A stretch of 64,000 nt of DNA from Roseobacter sp. (lineage in GTDB: Bacteria > Pseudomonadota > Alphaproteobacteria > Rhodobacterales > Rhodobacteraceae), in assembly GCA_015665415.1 (NCBI GenBank), contig JADFAE010000004.1, positions 1 through 64,000 on the forward strand, written 5' to 3'. The position numbers were made by a program, and so were the translations under genes. The notes beneath the pieces are model-generated. The model saw only the letters and a list, made by a program, of their open reading frames with translations. It was not told where the DNA came from and did no database searches. Shown here in pieces: positions 1 to 7,087 of the stretch (position 1 is the stretch's first letter; the number at the start of each line of letters is the position of its first letter).

Positions 1-1
1 C

Positions 2-739
2 ACCTATGTCGAAGGCGCAGAGCTGACCGAACGCGCCAGATCAATCAAATCCCCTGAAGAGGTGGAGATGATGCGTTGGACGATCCGGGTCTGCGAGGCG
101 GGCATGGCGCGGATCTATGAGCATTCGGTTGCCGGTACCACCGAACGCGAACTCTGGGCCCACCTCCATTTTGAAAATGCCCGCTCCGGCGGCGATTGGC
201 TGGAAACCAAGCTGCTGACCTGCGGGCCCAATACCAATCCCTGGTACAAAGAATGTTCGGACCGTCAGTGCCAGCGCGGAGAAATGATCGCCTTTGATAC
301 CGACATGATCGGCCCCTATGGCTATTGTGCCGATCTGTCACGCAGCTGGACCTGCGACTACACTCCGATGAATGACACCCAAAAACGGATCTACTCCACG
401 GCGCTTGAACAGATCGAACACAACCTCTCGATCCTGCGCCCGGGGATGAGTTTCGCCGAATACAATGACAACAGCTGGCGCATTCCGGCAAAACACTCCG
501 ATTACCGCTATTCGCTGGCGGTTCACGGGGTCGGAATGGCCGATGAATGGCCCGTCATTCCCCTGCATGTCGATTTTGATGACAGCGCCACATCCGGGCA
601 GATCGAACCCGGCATGGTCCTGTGTGTAGAAAGTCTGGTTGCGGAAAAAGGCACCGAAAGTGTCAAACTGGAAACCCAGGTGCTGATCACGGAAACCGGC
701 TATGAACGGCTGGATAGCTTTCCCTGGGAAAGCCCCTGA
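2..739 (+). CDS. DddP-like M24-family metalloenzyme (partial, 5' end outside window)
   Basis: The reading frame is open from the first bases, so the N-terminal part lies upstream. The visible 245 residues cover the pita-bread (creatinase/aminopeptidase P, M24) fold and closely resemble the C-terminal half of the DddP encoded at 16176-17519. Every residue that binds metal in DddP has a counterpart: the DTD pair (about 296-304), a later Asp in ADLSRSW, the His of VHGVG (about 525), the Glu of VLCVES and the Glu of KLETQV. The catalytic Asp of DddP is matched by the Asp in GMADEW. DddP cleaves DMSP to DMS and acrylate; this paralogue may do the same or act on a related substrate, which is inference. 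The next gene starts 46 bases downstream, so the two may be co-transcribed. Confidence 0.8.
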   Translation, partial: TYVEGAELTERARSIKSPEEVEMMRWTIRVCEAGMARIYEHSVAGTTERELWAHLHFENARSGGDWLETKLLTCGPNTNPWYKECSDRQCQRGEMIAFDTDMIGPYGYCADLSRSWTCDYTPMNDTQKRIYSTALEQIEHNLSILRPGMSFAEYNDNSWRIPAKHSDYRYSLAVHGVGMADEWPVIPLHVDFDDSATSGQIEPGMVLCVESLVAEKGTESVKLETQVLITETGYERLDSFPWESP

Positions 740-785
740 TCTGCCCCCTCCCTCAAAACCGAAATCCTTTGACCCAAGGCCTCCC

Positions 786-2255
786 ATGACAAGCACTCCC
801 TCGTCCCTGCCGTCCAGCACAATTGTGTTGGACGGCACCTCGCTGACCTGCGACCAACTGGTGCGTGCCGCAAACCGGCAGGCAAAAATTTCGATCCCCC
901 AAGAGGCAAAGGACCGGATCATCGAGGGTCGTGAGGTGGTGCAAAGCGTTGTGGCCAGTGGCGCCTCTGGTTATGGGATCAACACCGGGGTCGGCTCTCA
1001 GAAGGATTTTCAGGTCGCCGCCGATAGCATGGGCGATTACAACCGACGACTGGCCCGCGCCCATGCAACCCACGCCGGTGGGGCCATTTTGCCAAAAAGC
1101 CGGGTGCGAGCTGCGCTGGTCGTCCTGGCAAACGAATTCTCGCTAGGACTGTCCGGGGTTTCAGAGCCCCTCGTCCAGTTGATTACCGATCAGATCAACG
1201 ACGCAGAAATGCCCGAAGTCTCTTCCTATGGAACTGTTGGTGCCGCCGACTTGATTCCGATGTCCCAAATCGCCAACTGGCTACAAAGCAAGCCAGAAGC
1301 ATTGGAGCGAGGCATTCCCGGCCCCAAGGAAACGCTCTCTCTGATCAACACCAATGCGATCACGCTGGCGGCAGGTGCAGAGGCCTTGATGGAAGCCCGC
1401 GCCATTCTCGACCTGGCCAATCTCTCTGTGGCCTTTGCCCTCGAGGCATTTCGCGCCAATCTCAATTCGGTCTGCGAAAAGGTCAATATGGCCCATCGGC
1501 GCAGTGGTCAGGATCAGGTCAGCGCCGAGATCCGCCAGCATCTGCACGACAGTGCATTGTGGCAAGAGGGCGCTGCGCGGCGGATCCAGGACCCTCTCAG
1601 CTTTCGCTGTGCCTCCCAGATCCAAGGGGCGCTCAAGGAATTGCTGGATCGGGCGGTAGAGGTCTGGGATCAGGAACTAAATTCGGTCACCGACAATCCC
1701 ATTGTGGATACCCAAGACCAATGCGTGCGCTCCCACGGCAATATGGATTCAACTCGCATGACCTTGGCGATAGACGGGCTGCGGCAGGTCTTTGCCAAAA
1801 TGCTCGATATCTCTGGCGAGCGGCTGCACAAGCAGCAATGGACAGAGTTTTCCGGTCTGCCGACAGGCTTTGCCGATGCCAACAGCCCGCTGGGTGGCGT
1901 GCAGTTCCTGAACCTCGGACATCTGTCTGCCTCCCTGATCACCTCTGCCAAAATTTGGGCCGCGCCTTCCCTGCTGTTGTCGGTGGGCCAACTGGCGGAT
2001 GGGGTGGAAGATACCGCTAGCCATGCCTTGCATTCGGTGGCAGATTTTGAGCGCATCCTGGAAGCCGCCCGGCTGGTATTAACCATTGAAATTCTGGTTT
2101 CAATCTGGGCCATCAACAAGCGCGGATTGAGTGTCGACTCCTTGGGTGAAAACCTCAGGCCCTATGTCACAGACATCACCCCTTTGCTGCCAATCGGCAG
2201 GGAAGGCGCAGAGGTGTTCTCGATCGAAAGGATTGTGGAAGTCCTGCGCACATGA
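786..2255 (+). CDS. Aromatic amino acid ammonia-lyase (HAL/PAL) homologue lacking the MIO triad
   Basis: This 489-residue protein has the layout of the histidine/phenylalanine ammonia-lyase family: YGINTG at 63-68, a GTVGA loop at 149-153, QDPLSFRC at 268-275 and NSVTDNP at 299-305. True family members carry Ala-Ser-Gly in the GSVGASGDL loop, and these three residues cyclise to the electrophilic MIO cofactor. Here the loop reads GTVGAADL, one residue short and with no serine, so MIO cannot form. The catalytic Tyr of the QDxYS motif is Leu, and the usual GNFH stretch reads GNMDST. The protein is therefore unlikely to be an ordinary ammonia lyase; it may have another activity or a binding role. 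It lies 46 bases behind the DddP-like gene on the same strand. The ATG at 786 is preferred over an upstream in-frame start at 702 that overlaps the previous gene. Confidence 0.8.
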   Translation: MTSTPSSLPSSTIVLDGTSLTCDQLVRAANRQAKISIPQEAKDRIIEGREVVQSVVASGASGYGINTGVGSQKDFQVAADSMGDYNRRLARAHATHAGGAILPKSRVRAALVVLANEFSLGLSGVSEPLVQLITDQINDAEMPEVSSYGTVGAADLIPMSQIANWLQSKPEALERGIPGPKETLSLINTNAITLAAGAEALMEARAILDLANLSVAFALEAFRANLNSVCEKVNMAHRRSGQDQVSAEIRQHLHDSALWQEGAARRIQDPLSFRCASQIQGALKELLDRAVEVWDQELNSVTDNPIVDTQDQCVRSHGNMDSTRMTLAIDGLRQVFAKMLDISGERLHKQQWTEFSGLPTGFADANSPLGGVQFLNLGHLSASLITSAKIWAAPSLLLSVGQLADGVEDTASHALHSVADFERILEAARLVLTIEILVSIWAINKRGLSVDSLGENLRPYVTDITPLLPIGREGAEVFSIERIVEVLRT

Positions 2256-2310
2256 TGTCGAAACCAGAACATCGTCGCGGGATAATTCCTGTGTTTGGCG
2301 TAGATACAAA

Positions 2311-2341
2311 AACCCTGTGTCTGTCTTGCTGACACAGGGTT
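2311..2341 (+). terminator. Hairpin downstream of the ammonia-lyase homologue
   Basis: An 11-bp perfect stem (AACCCTGTGTC, 2311-2321, pairing with 2331-2341) encloses a 9-nt loop. It lies 55 bases after the stop codon. There is no long T-run after the stem, so it may slow or stabilise the transcript end instead of being a full intrinsic terminator. Confidence 0.5.
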
Positions 2342-2698
2342 GCATAGCGTTGTGGCTGAAGGCATATTCTCTCTCCAATACGTAGACTTCCGAGCCAATC
2401 TGACTTCTCTTGTCGCGATCTGCAATAATGGGATAGTATAGACGTTTGGGAGCAATTGCCTCGACCTTCTGTAGTGTCTGCTTTGGAGACGCTGCAATTC
2501 CGCAAACGCTTCAACTCCCTGCTCACCCATTTCTTATCAATCATCTGCCTCAACATTCCCCCGCTCCGGAAAAATCCCTCCCGTGCGGCAAAACTCTCTA
2601 CAAATTAACGATCACTTCACGCATTTCCATCATAGACTGATCAAGCTCAAGTTGTAAGACACTACTAAGCTCTCCTTCGTATTGCTAAGTTCTGAGAG

Positions 2699-2727
2699 CA
2701 GGCAGGTGTGATCGCCTGCCTGTTTTT
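2699..2727 (+). terminator. Intrinsic terminator with no obvious gene upstream
   Basis: The stem CAGGCAGG (2699-2706) pairs perfectly with CCTGCCTG (2715-2722) and is followed by five T residues on the plus strand. No open reading frame with recognisable content leads into it, so it may end a small RNA or be a leftover of prophage genes. Confidence 0.65.
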
Positions 2728-2757
2728 GTTGGCGCGAGGTACGGGCCCCTGCTTACT

Positions 2758-3316
2758 TCAATGTCCCAACCGGTGCCGCCAGTAGTCCGCGGCATCCAAC
2801 AGGCTCCTGACGGTTTTCAACTCGTCTCCTAGCTCTCTAGAAATCTCTGTATCGGAAGCTCCTAAATCGCTTAGACGCAGGAAGTAGTCCGCCGCAAACT
2901 GCTGCGAGCCCTGGGCTTTCGCTGCCCGGCCCGGCACCACATTGCGCAGGCCCGCGCGCACCTCGCCAAAGGCCTTAATCATGGCCCGTTCCAACTGCTC
3001 TACCGGCACGACCTCATCTTTTGGATTTTGCGAGATCCAACTCAGCTTGCTCGGTCTCGGCAGCCAGTTTGCGCAACAGCAATTCGTCTTTCGTCGCGTG
3101 TGTCGTGTGGCTGGACTCGGCCCGAATGTCGTCCTCGCGCCAGTTGCGCACCTCGGCAGTGTTGAATTGCCAGGCCCGCCCGCGCCCGCCACGCTGCACA
3201 ACAGGGCAACCACGCTTTACCCAGTCGTCAATGGTGGGCATGGAGACGCCGTTGATTTCGGCCAGCTCAGCGCGGTTTACTACTCGTCCGCGCGTTTTCT
3301 TATTATTTACAGCCAC
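2758..3316 (-). pseudogene. Phage terminase small subunit (Nu1-like DNA packaging protein), frameshifted
   Basis: Nu1-type proteins bind phage packaging sites through an N-terminal winged helix-turn-helix and hand DNA to the large terminase. Translation from the GTG at 3316 (preceded by AGGAG) gives that domain: AELAEINGVSMPTIDDWVKRG, then a WQF segment and an ELDLAKSK helix. The frame then reads a stop at 3014. Dropping one A from the AAAA run near 3020 lets the frame continue as DEVVPVEQLERAMIKAFGEVR down to 2758, the expected Nu1 C-terminal region. This is a one-base insertion, a programmed +1 shift or a sequencing error. No large terminase follows, so decay is the simplest reading. Confidence 0.7.
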
Positions 3317-3488
3317 TTGGCCTCCTGACGGAAAAAACCGGCTCTTACCCAAAAGAGGCCTTGTTTTTACATTCGAAATTCAGATCACCGTTTTGTTTCA
3401 GATGGTTGCGCGATCTATATAATAAGCAACCCCTCCTCCCAGCGGCACGCACACATAAATTTCTGCGTATCTGACTACCAACAGAGCG

Positions 3489-3872
3489 TTACCCCCCGGG
3501 AAGGACCCGCGAAAACAAACCGCATGCGCCAGACCAAGCGGACAAACAGATCTGGCGAGGCGTCGGCGCCAGCCACCCAACCAAGGCAAGCAGCAGCAAC
3601 CAGGCCGGTGGATCTTCCCGCACGATCAGCGTCTCAATGCTCTCGCTGCGAACACCGGTACGGCCAGCACTTTGCTCGATGGTTCGGGCTTGCGGACGCA
3701 CGATCCGCTGATCAGAGAACTCGGCATTGCCAAGGGTCTGGGCATTGGTGCGTCCGGCCTGCACATTGGCGGCGACATTGGTGCCCCCGCCCGCAAGGTC
3801 AGCTAGCTGCCCAACAGGGGTGCCGCATGAGACCAGCACCAACAGTCCCGGAAAACATGCGCGCAGGGCCAT
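3489..3872 (-). CDS. Putative phage unimolecular spanin (lipoprotein with C-terminal TM)
   Basis: The 127-residue product starts with a short signal ending in a lipobox (LVLVSC, Cys16). Near its C-terminus it has a hydrophobic segment (PPAWLLLLALVGWLA). A lipoprotein end in the outer membrane plus a TM end in the inner membrane is the layout of unimolecular spanins such as phage T1 gp11, which fuse the two membranes in the last step of lysis. The start ATG overlaps the stop of the holin candidate (TGATG), so the two are translationally coupled. Position next to the holin and endolysin genes supports the call; no sequence match to a named spanin could be made by eye. Confidence 0.5.
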   Translation of the reverse strand: MALRACFPGLLVLVSCGTPVGQLADLAGGGTNVAANVQAGRTNAQTLGNAEFSDQRIVRPQARTIEQSAGRTGVRSESIETLIVREDPPAWLLLLALVGWLAPTPRQICLSAWSGACGLFSRVLPGG

Positions 3873-4081
3873 CAGGTGCGGCCGCCTTTGGCCTTGACTA
3901 CCCGGGACACCGCAAATGTGCCGCCTGCCACCAGCAGACCGCCCAAGACCTCTGCCAGTGGCTCGATCTGCAGGGTGATTGTGCCCGCAGCCTGATCAAA
4001 AGAGGCATATCCTTGATTGGCCAACCACCCGCCCGCAAAATACAGGCCGATGCGCGCCAACAGTGCAATATTGCTATTCAT
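3872..4081 (-). CDS. Small two-TM membrane protein, holin candidate
   Basis: This 69-residue product has two hydrophobic segments (about residues 5-20 and 43-60) and a basic C-terminus (VVKAKGGRT), typical of small phage holins that open the inner membrane for the endolysin. The ATG at 4081 is chosen because GAGG lies at a good distance upstream; a second in-frame ATG at 4093 would also be possible. The start sits one base after the stop of the endolysin chimera, and the stop overlaps the start of the spanin candidate. No holin family motif is recognisable, so the call rests on size, topology and position. Confidence 0.5.
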   Translation of the reverse strand: MNSNIALLARIGLYFAGGWLANQGYASFDQAAGTITLQIEPLAEVLGGLLVAGGTFAVSRVVKAKGGRT

Positions 4082-4082
4082 T

Positions 4083-4934
4083 TCACGCCTCATTGTTTGA
4101 AATTGGGATTCCGTTTGATGCGACCAAGACCGGCTTGCAGGTCACCTGTTCGCCACGCGGCCAACGCGCGCTCAAAAGGCGGCTTTTGGCTATTCGGGTC
4201 ACGTTGACAGAATTGCTCTGATTGCCGCCCAGTACATGAAAGTGCGTTTTGTCTTCGGCGTGGTAAAAACCAACATGACCTTGCCAGGCCGCCTTTGAGC
4301 CACGCCAGAACACCAGCGTTGCGCCTAAGACTGGCTTCACTTCCTGCCCCCAACTCTGCCAGTTCCGCGCGCCCAAAGAGTTTTTTGGCAGCTCGATACC
4401 CGGCAAGGCTTTGCGGTGGCAGGTCGCCACAAAGGCACCGCACCAGGCCACTTCACGCGGGTCGATCCAGCTCACCGATTTGTCAAACCACTGCCGCAAG
4501 CGGGACGTGTCAACGGACACGATCTTGCGCAGGTGCGGCAGGTAGCGGGCGGCCTGGCGGGTGTGAACCCAATCAGCATCGAACAGCAGCCAGGTTGGCC
4601 GAATGGCTGAAAAGTGCAGGATCATCGGGTGAAGGATGAACCGCGACCAAGCCGGGTTAGTGATTATGTGGGTGGCGCCTGTAGCGTCCACATCGCTGCG
4701 GCAGGTGGCCAAAGCATCCAAGCGAAAAACCCGTTCGTCGCGTGGTTCGATATTACTGGGGACAACACATTCGAAGCCGTGGCGCTCAAGGTGGTTCACC
4801 AGATCCAACTGACCGGCGCAGGGCTCCCAGAAACGGCACCAGAGGGGCAGATGCCCCAAGAGCGGGGCAACGGCTGCCTCTGGTGTGTCGTAGGTATCCA
4901 GAGGCCTGCGTTTGAAGGCGCTGCGCTTACCCAT
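4083..4934 (-). CDS. Phage methyltransferase-endolysin chimera
   Basis: The 283-residue product joins two unrelated phage domains. Residues 1 to about 140 look like a phage SAM-dependent DNA methyltransferase, with the SAM-loop motif FWEPCAGQLDL (35-45) and a degenerate NPPY-type motif, NPAW (93-96). Residues from about 141 to 265 match the TIGR02594/CHAP-like endolysin family, with the likely catalytic Cys165 in AWCGAF, His220 in GHVGFY, and the HVLGGNQ and VTRIAKSRL segments. The endolysin lacks its usual first residues and the methyltransferase lacks its end, so an in-frame deletion probably fused two neighbouring genes. The cell-wall hydrolase residues remain, but function is uncertain. 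The holin candidate follows immediately. Confidence 0.6.
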   Translation of the reverse strand: MGKRSAFKRRPLDTYDTPEAAVAPLLGHLPLWCRFWEPCAGQLDLVNHLERHGFECVVPSNIEPRDERVFRLDALATCRSDVDATGATHIITNPAWSRFILHPMILHFSAIRPTWLLFDADWVHTRQAARYLPHLRKIVSVDTSRLRQWFDKSVSWIDPREVAWCGAFVATCHRKALPGIELPKNSLGARNWQSWGQEVKPVLGATLVFWRGSKAAWQGHVGFYHAEDKTHFHVLGGNQSNSVNVTRIAKSRLLSARWPRGEQVTCKPVLVASNGIPISNNEA

Positions 4935-5168
4935 GACGGTATTCCCGTTGAAGTGTTGGCAGTGACGGGAGAACCCGCCTCTGGTGCCTGCCTGCGCCCC
5001 GGTGATTGCACTTTCCGGCATCTCTGCCACCGCGCCGGGTCCGGATATCAGTGCAATCTTGTTGTTCCGCTGTCCCGTGATGTTCAGCGTGAAAGATTCC
5101 CGGCGCGTGTTCGGGAATGGAAAAAGAGCCAGAGGCGCGCGATTGAGAATCACGAAACCCTGCAATTC

Positions 5169-5429
5169 TTGAAAACCGAGGGATGCGCGACAGGTACTGA
5201 CCCGAACGGCCCTGACAATGAGCGCAAGAGAACCTGCTTCTGGCTGCGCAACTTGCCGCCTCTGGCAGCTACCGGCACGCTCGACGGCTCCACGTCACGC
5301 GACAGCGTACACAAGGCCAGCCCCGGCGCAGAGCGTTGGAAGTTGCGAAGCAAGTTCTTCCCCGGCATCGCTGCAGCAATGGCAGTCCAGTGGGGCAGGC
5401 ACGCCTCTCGAATGGAGCGGGCGGCATGA
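5169..5429 (+). CDS. Possible small prophage protein (uncertain)
   Basis: A plus-strand frame ending at 5429 shows strong G/C preference at third codon positions, more than the overlapping frame that starts with ATG at 5218. The best start is a TTG at 5169, giving about 86 residues with a segment GIAAAMAVQWGRHASRMERAA at the end. It would lie directly upstream of the AlpA-like gene. No family is recognised and the start is weak, so this may be non-coding leader sequence. Confidence 0.25.
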   Translation: MKTEGCATGTDPNGPDNERKRTCFWLRNLPPLAATGTLDGSTSRDSVHKASPGAERWKLRSKFFPGIAAAMAVQWGRHASRMERAA

Positions 5430-5468
5430 ACTTCCCCAAAACCGCTTCAAACCAACCCGGAGAGCCGC

Positions 5469-5675
5469 ATGGGACGCGTTGAACGAATAGCTGTCGCTGA
5501 AAAGACCGCTGCAAAGCTTATGGATATGGCGCCAATGGAATTTCGCCAGCTCGTAAAATCCGGCTCTCTGCCTTCGCCTGTAAAAATTACCGGTAACTTT
5601 GAACGCTGGCGGGTTTCCGACCTTGAGGCAGTGCTCAATGGTGACGCAATGAATGAAGATGATTTCTCATGGTAA
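5469..5675 (+). CDS. AlpA-like helix-turn-helix regulator/excisionase
   Basis: This 68-residue protein has the form of the AlpA/MerR-like excisionase group: MAPMEFRQLVKSGSLPSP (helix-turn-helix and turn) followed by FERWRVSDLEAVL, where the Arg-Trp and the last helix are typical. Such proteins act as recombination directionality factors or activators of integrase genes. A GGAGAG lies just before the ATG. The stop overlaps the integrase start by seven bases, so the two are coupled. Its own promoter is probably in the stretch before 5469. Confidence 0.7.
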   Translation: MGRVERIAVAEKTAAKLMDMAPMEFRQLVKSGSLPSPVKITGNFERWRVSDLEAVLNGDAMNEDDFSW

Positions 5676-6679
5676 AGAAAAACGCCAAGCCGTACCTCGC
5701 CTGCATTCGCCACGGCGGGAAAGACTACTGGTATTTTCGACGGGGAGACACCCGGATCAGGCTTCCTGACGACCCTGACAGCCCGGAATTTGATCGGGCC
5801 TATTGGAACATCCGATCGGGCAAGGCCAACAAAGAAATTGCTACGACATTCGAGGCGGTGATCGTCAGCTACTACCAAACCCCGCGCTTCATGCGCCTGA
5901 AGGCGGGCACAAAAGCAGAATACCGCCGCACACTTGAACTAATCCGCGAGAAAAACGGGTCCAAGGATTTCACTAAACTGCGGCGACGCGATGTGATCGC
6001 TGCCCGTGACCAGTATGCAGACCAATGGCGCAAAGCGAATGCAATGGTCGAACAGATTTCGATTCTGGCACGGCATGCAATTGATCTTGAGTGGATCACA
6101 GCAAACCCCGCCCAAGGCGTGGAAAAACTCAAAGGTGGCAGTTACGAAGCCTGGCCAGAGGTGAAGCTTGCGGCCTACGAGCGCCACTGCGAAGAACAAG
6201 GACTTTCGGTTGAAAGAACAATATTTGAACTCTGCATTGGAACCGGCCAGCGGATCGGCGACGTGGTTGCTATGGAGTGGGGCCAATTCCAGGGTGGCTA
6301 CATGGAAGTAGTGCAGGAAAAGACAGGCGTACGGCTATCCATCTTCTGCCCAGAGCGCCTGCAGTCATATCTTGCACGGTTGCCTAGAGCGGGTCGGCAC
6401 ATTCTTGCAAAGAACCTCACTCAACATTTGAGCAAGCGCCGGGCGCAGTTTCTTGTGTCAGGAGTGCGGGAGACAATTTCCGCCAAGGATTATGTGATTC
6501 ACGGTTGGCGCTACACAGCAGCCAAGGAATTAGCAGAGGCGGGCTGCTCGGACACAGAGATTCAATCTGTAACCGGGCACAAATCGCTCGAGATGGTCAA
6601 GAAATACCGGCAGCAGGCTCGACAGAAGCAACTTTCAAAGACTGCACAGCTGCGCCGGAACAGAACAAAAACAGAATAA
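5669..6679 (+). CDS. Phage tyrosine integrase
   Basis: The 336-residue protein belongs to the tyrosine recombinases. It has an N-terminal arm-binding and core-binding part, then the catalytic domain with the first Arg in GTGQRIGD, the HGWR box, a GHKS motif and the nucleophile Tyr in VKKYRQQ. It lies 96 bases from the 3' end of tRNA-Leu(UAG) and runs towards it, the classic arrangement for an integrase using a tRNA 3' end as attB. All catalytic residues are intact, so the element may still excise or be mobilised even though its structural genes are lost. Confidence 0.9.
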   Translation: MVKKNAKPYLACIRHGGKDYWYFRRGDTRIRLPDDPDSPEFDRAYWNIRSGKANKEIATTFEAVIVSYYQTPRFMRLKAGTKAEYRRTLELIREKNGSKDFTKLRRRDVIAARDQYADQWRKANAMVEQISILARHAIDLEWITANPAQGVEKLKGGSYEAWPEVKLAAYERHCEEQGLSVERTIFELCIGTGQRIGDVVAMEWGQFQGGYMEVVQEKTGVRLSIFCPERLQSYLARLPRAGRHILAKNLTQHLSKRRAQFLVSGVRETISAKDYVIHGWRYTAAKELAEAGCSDTEIQSVTGHKSLEMVKKYRQQARQKQLSKTAQLRRNRTKTE

Positions 6680-6691
6680 GAACAAATCTCA

Positions 6692-6714
6692 AAGTGTAAA
6701 ACGAAGTGTAAAAC
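6692..6714 (+). repeat. Two direct repeats AAGTGTAAAAC, possible integrase arm sites
   Basis: AAGTGTAAAAC occurs at 6692-6702 and again at 6704-6714, one base apart. The pair lies between the integrase stop and the tRNA 3' end, where arm-type binding sites of tyrosine integrases are normally found. The role is inferred from position only. Confidence 0.5.
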
Positions 6715-6775
6715 TTCAAAATCACACCTGAAAAATCAAAGAGACAAGTTGCCAATTTTTCGTTTAAAATCAATG

Positions 6776-6860
6776 TGGTGCGGGTGAAGGGACTCGAACC
6801 CCCACGCCTCGCGGCGCCAGAACCTAAATCTGGTGCGTCTACCAATTCCGCCACACCCGC
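6776..6860 (-). tRNA. tRNA-Leu (anticodon UAG)
   Basis: Read on the minus strand, the gene starts GCGGGTG and ends CACCCGC-A-CCA with an encoded CCA. The anticodon arm is CCAGA-TTTAGGT-TCTGG, giving anticodon TAG and reading CUA and related leucine codons. A class II variable arm (GCGCCGCGAGGCG) and the T arm GGGGGTTCGAGTCCC are present. The 3' end faces the prophage integrase, so it is the likely attachment site; the tRNA remains complete. Confidence 0.95.
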
Positions 6861-7087
6861 ACGTTCGCAAATCATCTGTTGCGTCGACCGGTGGATAGCA
6901 AAGCTTGAAACCGGATGCGAGCAGTTTTTTCGCCCGATCAGAAAGGAATGCTAACGCCCAGCCCCCAACCGGCAACCTCCCCTTGCTGTCGGGGGTAAAA
7001 CAGAATGGAGCCGGGAGAACCCAAGTTGCTTCCGCAGTCCTTTCAAACCCTAAATTGCCAAAATCCAGCGCTGCGCCCTGGACTGCG

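Larger units (their letters stand above)
2256..2757. other. AT-richer intergenic stretch at the left edge of the prophage remnant
   Basis: About 500 bases hold no convincing gene on either strand; the short open frames show no recognisable protein. The stretch is visibly AT-richer than its surroundings. It contains one hairpin just after the ammonia-lyase homologue and one strong plus-strand terminator near its right end. The left junction of the prophage probably lies here, but no copy of the tRNA-Leu 3' end is visible to mark it. Confidence 0.6.
2690..6775. mobile_element. Degraded prophage remnant next to tRNA-Leu
   Basis: The stretch holds a tyrosine integrase and its small DNA-binding partner on the plus strand, pointing at the tRNA. 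On the minus strand are a Nu1-type terminase small subunit, a methyltransferase-endolysin chimera, a two-TM holin candidate and a spanin-like lipoprotein. No large terminase, portal, capsid or tail genes are present, so the element cannot make particles alone. The right edge is set by the tRNA 3' end at 6776. The left edge is approximate because no duplicated att core could be found by eye. Confidence 0.65.

Noticed and set aside
2176-2556. 126-residue minus-strand frame in the gap before the prophage
   Set aside because: It overlaps the end of the ammonia-lyase homologue and has no recognisable content or start signal.
2256-2760. A left-hand copy of the tRNA-Leu 3' end marking the prophage att site
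   Set aside because: No convincing match to the tRNA 3' end could be found by eye; a short or degenerate core cannot be excluded.
4614-5429. 271-residue plus-strand frame over the prophage chimera
   Set aside because: Its first part is antisense to the methyltransferase part; only the last 260 bases have coding-like third positions and are listed with low confidence.
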